Source: Phocaeicola fibrisolvens
GTDB taxonomy: Bacteria; Bacteroidota; Bacteroidia; Bacteroidales; Bacteroidaceae
Reading direction: 5' to 3'
Length of the DNA: 64,000 nt
Assembly (NCBI RefSeq): GCF_025567125.1
Contig: NZ_JAOQJI010000019.1
Span: 1-64,000 of the forward strand
Part shown: in pieces, positions 37,376 to 44,995 of the stretch
Position numbering within the stretch: the first letter of the stretch is position 1
How the letters are laid out: each line of letters begins with the position of its first letter
Program-made: the position numbers and the translations under genes
The notes under the pieces: model-generated
What the model was told of the DNA's origin: nothing
Databases searched by the model: none
The model's input: the letters and a program-made list of their open reading frames with translations, nothing else

Positions 37376-38522
37376 TTGCGTAAATCTGCGTCGTCTTTAT
37401 GCTCTTGTGTCCGAGCATGGAGCTGACCGTTTCGATGGGAACACCGTTGGAGAGGAATATCGTCGTGGCTGCCGTGTGGCGGCTCTGATGCCACGTGATA
37501 TGCTTGGTGATGCCGCAACGCTTGGCGACGGCACGGATACCGGCAAGGCACGTGTTATAATGCGGAACGGGAAATATCCTGCCGTCCCCGCACAGTCCCC
37601 GGTATTTGCCGATTATGCGGTTGGCGATGTCGAGCAGGCGGATGTTGGACACCACGCCCGTTTTCTGGCGGTTGATGTTTATCCACTCGTGTTCGTCGAA
37701 GTAGGTGCGGATATTCTCTTCCGTAAGGTTGCGCATATCCGCGAACGACAGCCCCGTGAAGGCGCAGAACAGGTAGAGGTCGCGGTACAATTCCTGTTTG
37801 GCGTTTTTCAGTTTCCCCTCCATCAGCAGGCGGATCTCATCTTTGGTCAGGAAACTGCGTGTTGTTTCCTCCTTCTTGATTTCATACTCGCGGAACGGGT
37901 CGCGCGTCAGCCACTCGTTGTTGATGGCGATGAATACCATCGTCCGTAACGGGCAGACGTACAGCCACACGGTATTGGTGCAGCAGTGCTTGTCCGTGCG
38001 CAGGAACATCTCGAAGTCGGAGATGAAAGCCGGGGTAAGCTCTTTTAGGGCGATGTCCTTCACATGGTAGCGGATGTCGAGGAACTCTTGCATGTGCTTG
38101 TAAACGGTGCGGTACTTCAGCAGCGTGCCTTTGGCTTTCATGCCTGCCTCCACCTGCTTCTCGTAGTCCTCGTTGTGCTGGCGGAACACCTGCATCAGCG
38201 TGTGGTAGCGGTGTTCCAGTCCGAGAAAGGCGTTCTTCACCTTCTCCGCCGTGACGAAGTTGTCACGCTCCATGATTTCCTGATAATGCCTGTTGATGCG
38301 TACCCGCATCTTGTCAAGCATACGGTTCGTTTCGAGTGCCGCCGTGCTTCTGCCCGTGACACGTCCACCTTTGGTGTCCCACAGTTTCGGATCGACAGTC
38401 AGTTTGCAGCTGAACTGTGTCTGGCTGCCGTCCACCGTGATGCGTCCCATGACGGGAACTGTCCCGTCCTTTTTCACTACCTGACGCTTGAGGTAGTAGA
38501 TTACTGAAAATGTACTCTTCAT
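37376..38522 (-). pseudogene. CTn-type tyrosine integrase, 3' end cut by the intron
   Basis: Site-specific recombinase of the kind found on Bacteroides conjugative and mobilisable elements. From MKSTFSVIYYLK about 382 codons remain before the intron. They comprise an arm-binding domain, a SAM-like core-binding domain (about 110-210) and a catalytic domain with TGLSFADMRNL, HQSRH (HxxR) and LGHKSIKTTQIYA holding the catalytic Tyr. In the TGLSFADMR region the usual first Arg is not evident, as in IntDOT-type enzymes. The frame runs 7 codons into the intron before a stop. About 25 C-terminal residues are missing compared with my memory of the family. Its GC content is higher than that of the neighbouring HTCS gene. 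Confidence 0.85.
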
Positions 38523-38872
38523 TGTCCTTAATTTTTGGGTTTCAAAATTAGTTGGTGAAGAGTCCGGTGTTGGTACGCAAAACGGGGAGGAACGGCGCAA
38601 TCTTTTTCCGTAACCTGATTTTTCGCATGAGTTATGGATAACTCACTATTCCTTAGAGCCTTGTTTCGCTATTCGTACCCGTTTGTCGCATTTTCGGGCA
38701 TGGTTACGAACAAGTAACGTAGCGGCGTCAGGATTTGGCTTCGGCAGGGATTGTAATGGCTTCACGGATTATCGCCACTTCAACCAAAACCCTTGTAACT
38801 CAATTCTATCACTATATCTTTCCGCATTTCACTTTTTTGTAGTAACTTTGCGATTCAAAGATTTGATTCAAC
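38523..38872. other. Element end region between integrase and aroA
   Basis: 350 bases without a gene. It contains three related boxes of the form TTCGTAACC: TTCCGTAACC (38606-38615), ATTCGTACCC (38671-38680) and, inverted, GGTTACGAA (38702-38710). These could be arm-type sites for the adjacent integrase, by inference. The right part holds the aroA -7 box within an att-like core. Confidence 0.45.
38842..38851 (+). promoter_or_regulatory. GTAACTTTGC: aroA -7 box and possible integration core
   Basis: TAACTTTG (38843-38850) is a -7 box 22 bases before aroA. The ten bases GTAACTTTGC also match GTAnnTTTGC, the core at which CTnDOT-type elements integrate. The same ten-base pattern occurs at other promoters here (18029-18038, 42885-42894), so the match alone does not prove an att site; the adjacent integrase makes it plausible. 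Confidence 0.5.
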
Positions 38873-40105
38873 ATGAAGTGCATAACCATCACCCCTCCGG
38901 ACCACATACAGGCTACCATTCAGTTGCCTTCCTCCAAAAGTATCTGCAACCGGGCACTGATTATTCATGCACTGGCTCACAGTCAGTGTAAACTGGAGAA
39001 CTTGTCCGACTGCGACGATACGCATGTCATGACCGAAGCGCTGGCTCACATGCCGGAAGTGATTGACATCATGGCGGCGGGAACTGCCATGCGTTTTCTG
39101 ACCGCTTATCTTTCCGTTACCCCCGGCACCCATATCCTGACCGGTACGGAACGGATGCGGCAACGCCCCATCCAGATTCTGGTGGAGGCCCTGCGAAGTT
39201 TGGGAGCGGACATCGCATACGTGGAGAACGAAGGCTATCCTCCCTTGAAGATTTCCGGACGAACGTTGAAAGGAAATTGTCTGACTCTTCCGGGAAACGT
39301 GAGTTCCCAATACATCTCGGCCTTGCTGATGATTGGCCCGATGCTGGAGAAAGGACTGGACCTGACCCTCAGCGGGGAAATCGTATCACGCCCCTACATC
39401 AACCTGACACTGAAAGTGATGCGGGATTTCGGAGCAGAAGTGGAATGGACTTCCGATTGCAGCCTTCATGTAGCTCCTGTTGCTTATCAGGCTTTACCTT
39501 ATTATATAGAAAGCGACTGGAGTGCGTCATCCTACTGGTATGAGATTGTAGCCTTGTCAACAAAGGACGCCACGGTGAGCCTCCCGGGACTTTTCGCACA
39601 GAGTCCGCAGGGTGATTCCAAGGTAGCGGAACTGTTCGAACAGCTGGGCGTGGGCACGAAAAGAGAAGGACAGACTGTCACGCTCTACCAGACACATTCT
39701 TGCGTGAAACACTTGGAGTACAATTTTGTGAACCAGCCCGACCTGGCACAGACTTTCGTGGTCACTTGTGCCATGCTGGGAGTCACTTTCCGCTTTTCGG
39801 GACTGCAAAGCCTGAAAATCAAGGAAACTGACCGCATGGCGGCCTTAATCGCAGAAATGCGCAAACTGGGCTACGTGCTGGAAGAGAGCGAAGGTTCTAT
39901 ACTTTCCTGGACGGGCAAACGGTGCGAACCGCAAAACCCACCTGTCATCGACACGTACGAAGACCATCGCATGGCCATGGCCTTTGCACCGGCAGTCTTG
40001 CGCCAAGGCACGCTGTGTGTGCGCAACCCACAGGTAGTCTCCAAATCATATCCCCGGTTCTGGGAAGATTTGCAGCAGGCAGGTTTTCATCTTACTCAAA
40101 ACTGA
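38873..40105 (+). CDS. aroA: 3-phosphoshikimate 1-carboxyvinyltransferase (EPSP synthase)
   Basis: Sixth step of the shikimate pathway, joining PEP and shikimate-3-phosphate. The 410-residue protein has LPSSKSICNRALI near the start, GTAMRFLTAYL (about 65-75), GNVSSQYISALLM and the C-terminal KETDRMAAL and DTYEDHRMAMAFAP motifs. It is slightly shorter than the 427-residue E. coli enzyme but covers both lobes. It heads a plus-strand cluster with a small membrane protein, a metal permease, tsaE and another small membrane protein. Confidence 0.95.
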   Translation: MKCITITPPDHIQATIQLPSSKSICNRALIIHALAHSQCKLENLSDCDDTHVMTEALAHMPEVIDIMAAGTAMRFLTAYLSVTPGTHILTGTERMRQRPIQILVEALRSLGADIAYVENEGYPPLKISGRTLKGNCLTLPGNVSSQYISALLMIGPMLEKGLDLTLSGEIVSRPYINLTLKVMRDFGAEVEWTSDCSLHVAPVAYQALPYYIESDWSASSYWYEIVALSTKDATVSLPGLFAQSPQGDSKVAELFEQLGVGTKREGQTVTLYQTHSCVKHLEYNFVNQPDLAQTFVVTCAMLGVTFRFSGLQSLKIKETDRMAALIAEMRKLGYVLEESEGSILSWTGKRCEPQNPPVIDTYEDHRMAMAFAPAVLRQGTLCVRNPQVVSKSYPRFWEDLQQAGFHLTQN

Positions 40106-40112
40106 TTGTATC

Positions 40113-40532
40113 ATGTGGATTTTAGTCATCATATTAATTGGAGTCGTTCTCTTCGGACTGGTGGCCGGATACTTTTATAACCGTTCCGTGCAAAAGAAGA
40201 TTGACCGCGGAGAACTGACGGAAGCCCCGGAAGTCAAGACAGTGGACGGGGAATGCTGCGGACAGCATCAGGTCTGCGAAAAAGAAAGTCTGCTGGCAGC
40301 CGTCAGCAAAAAGATTGAGTATTACGACGACGAAGAACTGGACCGCTTCAAGGGTCATCCGTCGGATACCTATACGGAAGAAGAGATTGATGAATTCCGG
40401 GAAATCATGTACACCATGAAAGAAGAGGAAGTGGCCGGATGGTGCCGCAGCCTGCAGCTCCGTGGCGTGGAAATTCCCGATGAACTGAAAGACGAGTTGT
40501 TCCTGATAGTCGGAGAACGCCGTTTCCATTAA
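40113..40532 (+). CDS. Small membrane-anchored protein of unknown function
   Basis: 139 residues: one N-terminal membrane helix (about 2-21), a short basic stalk, a Cys pair in DGECCGQHQVCEK (about 46-58) and an acidic soluble part with YYDDEELDRF and EVAGWCRSLQLRG. I do not recognise a domain. It begins seven bases after aroA and looks co-transcribed. No function can be given; from memory similar proteins accompany aroA in other Bacteroides. Confidence 0.75.
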   Translation: MWILVIILIGVVLFGLVAGYFYNRSVQKKIDRGELTEAPEVKTVDGECCGQHQVCEKESLLAAVSKKIEYYDDEELDRFKGHPSDTYTEEEIDEFREIMYTMKEEEVAGWCRSLQLRGVEIPDELKDELFLIVGERRFH

Positions 40533-40549
40533 CCCTCCCTCACTTGCCC

Positions 40550-41371
40550 ATGAATATCCTCGAATTGTTGCATTATACTTTTTTCCAGCATGCCCTGCTG
40601 GGTAGTCTTTTTGCCAGCATTGCCTGCGGCATCATCGGTACGTACATCGTAACGCGAAGGCTGGTATTCATCAGCGGGGGTATCACGCATGCCTCGTTCG
40701 GAGGTATCGGTATCGGACTCTACGCCGGTATCTCACCGATTCTGAGTGCGGCTATATTCTCGGTGCTGTCGGCCTTCGGCGTGGAATGGCTCAGCAAACG
40801 CAGCGACATGCGGGAAGACTCGGCCATCGCCGTGTTCTGGACATTCGGCATGGCGGTGGGTATCATCTTCAGCTTTCTGGCCCCCGGATTTACGCCCGAC
40901 CTTTCTTCGTTCCTGTTCGGTAACATCCTGACCATCACGCAAGCAGACATTCTTCTACTGGTGATATTGAGCCTGACACTCATCGTCTTTTTCACCTTGT
41001 TTCTCCGGCCTATCACGGCCATTGCCTTCGACCGGGAATTTGCCCGTTCCCAGCGCATTCCCGTGAGCGCCTTCGAATATACCCTGATGGCTTTCATCTC
41101 ACTGACCATCGTGGCCTGCCTCCGGATGGTGGGTATCGTATTGGCCATTTCCCTGCTGACCCTTCCGCAGATGACGGCCAACCTCTTTACGTACAGCTTC
41201 AAACGTATCATCTGGCTTTCCATCGGCATCGGTTACCTGGGATGCTTGGGCGGCCTGCTGCTGTCTTATCAACTGCGGGTGCCTTCGGGAGCGGCCATCA
41301 TTTTCGTGTCCATCCTCATTTATGTAGGAGCTAAATTATTTTGCATGCTCCGCAAAAAACGGATGAACTGA
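40550..41371 (+). CDS. Metal ABC transporter permease (ZnuB/MntB family)
   Basis: Inner-membrane permease of the zinc/manganese ABC family. The 273-residue protein has about eight helices; LLGSLFASIACGIIGTYIV, ISGGITHASFGGIGIG and GIVLAISLLTLPQMTANL match the ABC-3 family. An in-frame TTG lies two codons upstream, but the ATG at 40550 is the natural start. No ATPase or binding protein is encoded nearby, so its partners must lie elsewhere; the metal is not decidable from sequence. Confidence 0.88.
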   Translation: MNILELLHYTFFQHALLGSLFASIACGIIGTYIVTRRLVFISGGITHASFGGIGIGLYAGISPILSAAIFSVLSAFGVEWLSKRSDMREDSAIAVFWTFGMAVGIIFSFLAPGFTPDLSSFLFGNILTITQADILLLVILSLTLIVFFTLFLRPITAIAFDREFARSQRIPVSAFEYTLMAFISLTIVACLRMVGIVLAISLLTLPQMTANLFTYSFKRIIWLSIGIGYLGCLGGLLLSYQLRVPSGAAIIFVSILIYVGAKLFCMLRKKRMN

Positions 41372-41426
41372 GGGAGATTTATCCTAATTTTGTAACAAAA
41401 GAATTCAAGTTAAAAAACCACAGTAT

Positions 41427-41855
41427 ATGGAAACTAAAATTGATTCACTGGAAAACATCCACGAAGCTGCCAAAAAGTTTATCGCAGCCATGGGTGACAA
41501 CACGGTTTTTGCCTTCTATGGAAAAATGGGGGCAGGAAAGACAACTTTTATCAAGGCCGTATGCGAAGAACTGGGTGTGACGGATGTCATCAACTCACCG
41601 ACATTCGCCATTGTCAACGAATACCGCTCCGATGAAAACGGAGAGCTGATTTATCACTTCGACTTCTACCGCATCAAGAAACTGGAAGAAGTGTACGACA
41701 TGGGTTATGAAGACTACTTCTACAGCGGCGCACTCTGCTTCATCGAATGGCCGGAACTGATTGAAGAACTGCTTCCGGGCGATGCGGTCAGCGTACACAT
41801 CGACGAAAACGAAGACGGTACCCGCACGGTACGCTTCGACGAGAACAACGATTAA
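41427..41855 (+). CDS. tsaE: tRNA t6A biosynthesis ATPase TsaE
   Basis: ATPase of the TsaBDE complex that makes N6-threonylcarbamoyladenosine in tRNA. The 142-residue protein has the P-loop GKMGAGKTT (about 33-41), then INSPTFAIVNEY and the HFDFYRI and FIEWPE motifs of the family. It sits 55 bases after the permease gene and one base before the next gene. Confidence 0.93.
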   Translation: METKIDSLENIHEAAKKFIAAMGDNTVFAFYGKMGAGKTTFIKAVCEELGVTDVINSPTFAIVNEYRSDENGELIYHFDFYRIKKLEEVYDMGYEDYFYSGALCFIEWPELIEELLPGDAVSVHIDENEDGTRTVRFDENND

Positions 41856-41856
41856 T

Positions 41857-42078
41857 ATGGAAATACACTATTTCATACAAGCCTTGTTTGTGCTGGTGGG
41901 GCTCTTGTCCTTACTGGCAGCCATCTGCAACTGGAACTGGTTCTTCACGGCACAAAACACACAGTTTATCGTAAGAAATGTAGGACGGAAACAAGCCCGC
42001 TGGTTCTATGCATTGATTGGCCTACTGATGATAGGTACAGGCGTATTCTTTTTCCTGTCCATTCAGGGAATGGTGTAA
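41857..42078 (+). CDS. Small two-helix membrane protein, possibly Imm17-like
   Basis: 73 residues from the ATG at 41857, one base after the tsaE stop. Two hydrophobic helices (about 6-25 and 50-68) flank a polar loop with NWNWFFTAQNTQFIVRNVGR. It resembles small proteins that annotation pipelines call immunity 17 family in Bacteroides; this is from memory, and no toxin gene is adjacent. Position makes co-transcription with tsaE likely. Confidence 0.65.
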   Translation: MEIHYFIQALFVLVGLLSLLAAICNWNWFFTAQNTQFIVRNVGRKQARWFYALIGLLMIGTGVFFFLSIQGMV

Positions 42079-42094
42079 AACGAACAGAGTTTTC

Positions 42095-42142
42095 AACAGC
42101 TTGTTAATAACTTCGACAGGTTATTAACAGGCTGTTTTGTTT
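42095..42142. terminator. Terminator hairpin between converging genes
   Basis: AACAGCTTGTTAATA (42095-42109) pairs with TATTAACAGGCTGTT (42122-42136), with one G-U pair, and TTGTTTT follows. Confidence 0.75.
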
Positions 42143-42150
42143 TCCACACC

Positions 42151-42753
42151 TCAAAAATCGAAGGAAAGCTGGCCGTCGCCCAGCAAATTGAAGCTCATGC
42201 GATGATAGGGAGAAGTGCCGTAAGCGGCAATGGCGGCACGGTGTTTTTTGGTGGGATACCCCTTGTTGCTCTTCCAGTCGTACATGGGGTATTCTTCGTG
42301 CAAACGGTTCATGTAATCGTCACGATAGGTCTTTGCCAGAATGGAAGCCGCCGCAATGGACAGGTATTTCCCATCTCCTTTTACAATAGTGGTATGCGGG
42401 ATACCGGGGTAAGGATTGAAGCGGTTACCGTCAATCAACAGGTGCTGAGGAACCACCTTCAACTGGGCAATGGCTCTGTGCATAGCCAGGAAAGAAGCGT
42501 TCAGGATGTTGATTTTATCAATCTCTTCCGGCGATACCACGCCTACAGCCCAAGCCGTGGCTTCCTGCTCAATGACCGTACGCAATTCATAACGCTGTTT
42601 CTCCGTCAGTTTCTTGGAATCGTTCAGCAACTCATTGCGAAATCCTGGAGGCAGAACAACAGCTGCCGCATAGACCGCTCCAGCCAGACACCCACGTCCA
42701 GCCTCATCACATCCGGCCTCAATGAATTCTTTATGCAAATAGGGTAACAGCAT
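42151..42753 (-). CDS. rnhB: Ribonuclease HII
   Basis: Removes RNA primers and single ribonucleotides from DNA. The 200-residue protein has the DEAGRG motif (GCDEAGRGCLAGAVYAA) with the first catalytic acids, then LIDGNRF and a KGDGKYLSIAAASILAKTYRD block. The ATG at 42753 is chosen: AGGAGG lies six bases upstream, unusually strong for this genome, and a TACCTTTG box (42779-42786, minus) would start transcription after the alternative upstream ATG. Confidence 0.94.
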   Translation of the reverse strand: MLLPYLHKEFIEAGCDEAGRGCLAGAVYAAAVVLPPGFRNELLNDSKKLTEKQRYELRTVIEQEATAWAVGVVSPEEIDKINILNASFLAMHRAIAQLKVVPQHLLIDGNRFNPYPGIPHTTIVKGDGKYLSIAAASILAKTYRDDYMNRLHEEYPMYDWKSNKGYPTKKHRAAIAAYGTSPYHRMSFNLLGDGQLSFDF

Positions 42754-42778
42754 ATCTACCTCCTTTTTTTTCGGACTG

Positions 42779-42786
42779 CAAAGGTA
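42779..42786 (-). promoter_or_regulatory. -7 box for rnhB
   Basis: On the minus strand TACCTTTG, 26 bases before the chosen start. It supports the shorter RNase HII start. Confidence 0.5.
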
Positions 42787-42885
42787 GTACATTTTTCCCA
42801 ACCTGCCGCTTCTGGAAAACAGAAGTTATCCCGAGGTTATCCACCGATTTTCGAACGGACATGACAGGATGTAACAGAAGATTCG

Positions 42886-42893
42886 TATCTTTG
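42886..42893 (+). promoter_or_regulatory. -7 box for the DUF3109 gene
   Basis: TATCTTTG, 20 bases before the start codon. Confidence 0.5.
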
Positions 42894-42913
42894 CAGCATT
42901 AAAGAATAAACCT

Positions 42914-43495
42914 ATGGTACAGATTGATGATGTAATAGTGAGCCTGGACGTATTCCGGGAAAAGTTCTTGTGCGACTTGAATGCCTGCAAAGGAGAATGC
43001 TGCATCGAAGGAGATGCCGGTGCTCCCGTAGAGCTGGAAGAAGTGGAAAAACTGGAAGAAGTGCTTCCCGTGATATGGGACAGCCTTTCGCCGGAAGCAC
43101 AGGAAGTCATCAACCGCCAAGGTGTGGTCTATACGGACCAAGACGGTGACCTGGTTACTTCCATCGTCAACGGGAAAGACTGCGTATTTACCTGCTACGA
43201 TGAAAAAGGCTTTTGCTACTGTGCCATTGAAAAAGCATTCCGTGAAGGGAAATGCAACTTCTACAAACCGATTTCCTGTCACCTCTACCCCATCCGGGTC
43301 AGCGACTACGGACCTTACAAAGCTTTGAATTACCACCGTTGGGACGTATGCAAGGCTGCCGTGTTACTGGGAAAGAAGGAAAACCTTCCTGTCTACAAAT
43401 TTCTGAAAGAACCACTGATACGGAAATTCGGATCAGACTGGTATGAGGAGCTGGAAAACGTCGCCAAGGAATTAGAGGCCCAGCATTTGATTTAA
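42914..43495 (+). CDS. DUF3109 family Cys-rich protein
   Basis: Conserved 193-residue protein of unknown function (DUF3109, recognised from memory). Cysteines are arranged as CDLNACKGECC (about 17-27), then CVFTC, FCYC, CNFYKPISCHLYP and DVCKAA, resembling YkgJ-type zinc or iron-sulfur proteins. No signal peptide or membrane helix. It is monocistronic, divergent from rnhB, with a terminator after it. Confidence 0.82.
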   Translation: MVQIDDVIVSLDVFREKFLCDLNACKGECCIEGDAGAPVELEEVEKLEEVLPVIWDSLSPEAQEVINRQGVVYTDQDGDLVTSIVNGKDCVFTCYDEKGFCYCAIEKAFREGKCNFYKPISCHLYPIRVSDYGPYKALNYHRWDVCKAAVLLGKKENLPVYKFLKEPLIRKFGSDWYEELENVAKELEAQHLI

Positions 43496-43505
43496 ATCGA
43501 TAAAT

Positions 43506-43550
43506 AATCCCGCCACAGAATTTCCAAAGATACCTGTAGCGGGATTTTGC
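43506..43550. terminator. Terminator hairpin
   Basis: AATCCCGC (43506-43513) pairs with GCGGGATT (43539-43546), extended by CACA/TGTA next to the loop. It lies between converging genes. Confidence 0.65.
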
Positions 43551-43556
43551 CGTCTT

Positions 43557-44927
43557 TTATTTTGTCTTTTTCACGTAAACTCTCTTCACCAGGCGCAAGG
43601 CATATTCCACCGTAGCCCCTGAACTGAGAATTTTATTATTATAAAAGCAAAAGGTAGATTTACAATCATTGCATAGATAGCGACAATCATATTTATTGAA
43701 AGCATCCAGTCCATTTTTCCTGAGCATCTCACTAAGCGACACGATTGTAGAACTGTATTGTTCCCGAAACTCCTTGGCTTCTTCCGTAGTAAAAGTGCGC
43801 CAACCGCGAATGCCATCTTCCTCATACGAAGTACAAATAGAAGCAGCCTCAGCCTTTTTTACCAGCCACTGACGAGGAGACACCAGAGTAGCAACTACTG
43901 CTTCGCCCGACAAGGGTTCTGCCTTCCACACAAAGAAAGGCCCCCATATACTCTCACTTTCCGGCAACTGAGTAGCCGTAATCACTTCCGTATCCTCATC
44001 TGTAACGGTATCTCCACTTCCGCCCGTTTCTCCTTTATCCGGCTGTTCGGGCTTTGGGTCTTCCCAACCCTCCTCCTGTGTCATGTTTTCAAACGGAAAT
44101 TCCACAGAGACTTCCGGGGTCCATCCTTCTATCTGTGAGTGTCCTCCCAATGACACATTGCCATCTCCCGTACTGACCAGCCGATAGGGCTTTCCTGCTT
44201 CCAACGGACAATTAAAGAAATATCCATACGTCGTTTCTCCCGATACGGTGGTAACATTGACAGAAAGATGGGTCCGTGTACTCTCGGCAGGAAACACATA
44301 AACAGGTCCAGCTTTCCATACTCCTTTTTCATTTCGACATTCCACCGTTGCAAACTGTCCGTCATTGCTCAAGTTTCCTTCCAGAGAAATCCCGGAACTC
44401 ACCGGTGAGATACGTGCCTCTACGGCGATGGCGCCTTCAGGAATTCCACCCAAAGATAAATAAACAGCAGCCACCGCATAAGACATTGATACAGATACCT
44501 TCATATCACTTTTCAGATTGACGATGTTTTTCCCGACCAACAAAGGAACGTCGGCATAATTACCTTGTGAGAAACGAAAAAATTGCTTGGCATCCAACAC
44601 CATTGGAGGTAAGTAGGCAGCAGAAAGCCCGGAAAAAAGAGAAAGTGTATACTCACCACTTTCCTGCTGTACCTCGGGCCATTCCTCCGGAAAGGAAATA
44701 TGTTCTTCACGGGCCAGCTTGCCCTGTTTATCCAGCAAATACATTTCCAAAGGATAAAGTGAAGTAAAAAGATGGGCATTCGACACCTCTACACCCATTT
44801 CATACGGTCCGCCGGCATTTTCTCCACCCGCTTCCTCTTCTACATGATAAGCCCCACATCCTGCACCGAAAAAAGAGCAGCACACTGTGACAAGCATAAA
44901 CAAATAAGTCTGAATACGAAATTCCAT
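43557..44927 (-). CDS. Lipoprotein, FimB/Mfa2-like, with distinct C-terminal domain
   Basis: 456-residue predicted lipoprotein: the signal peptide ends in FFGAGC (lipobox, Cys near 24). The middle (about 40-290) has beta-rich segments and the pattern of Bacteroidetes FimB/Mfa2 fimbrial anchor proteins. A linker rich in Glu, Pro and Gly (about 290-330) leads to a C-terminal domain with four Cys (about 365-435, including CNDCKSTFC), GWRTFTTEEAKEFRE and WLVKKAEA. That domain recalls the fibro-slime/FISUMP-type modules seen in surface proteins. No fimbrillin genes are adjacent. Family placement is tentative. Confidence 0.55.
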   Translation of the reverse strand: MEFRIQTYLFMLVTVCCSFFGAGCGAYHVEEEAGGENAGGPYEMGVEVSNAHLFTSLYPLEMYLLDKQGKLAREEHISFPEEWPEVQQESGEYTLSLFSGLSAAYLPPMVLDAKQFFRFSQGNYADVPLLVGKNIVNLKSDMKVSVSMSYAVAAVYLSLGGIPEGAIAVEARISPVSSGISLEGNLSNDGQFATVECRNEKGVWKAGPVYVFPAESTRTHLSVNVTTVSGETTYGYFFNCPLEAGKPYRLVSTGDGNVSLGGHSQIEGWTPEVSVEFPFENMTQEEGWEDPKPEQPDKGETGGSGDTVTDEDTEVITATQLPESESIWGPFFVWKAEPLSGEAVVATLVSPRQWLVKKAEAASICTSYEEDGIRGWRTFTTEEAKEFREQYSSTIVSLSEMLRKNGLDAFNKYDCRYLCNDCKSTFCFYNNKILSSGATVEYALRLVKRVYVKKTK

Positions 44928-44995
44928 AACATTTTTATTTTGAATAACGTATCCAGACTTCTTTGTCCACTTTTTTTCCTTCTAAAAACTACATT

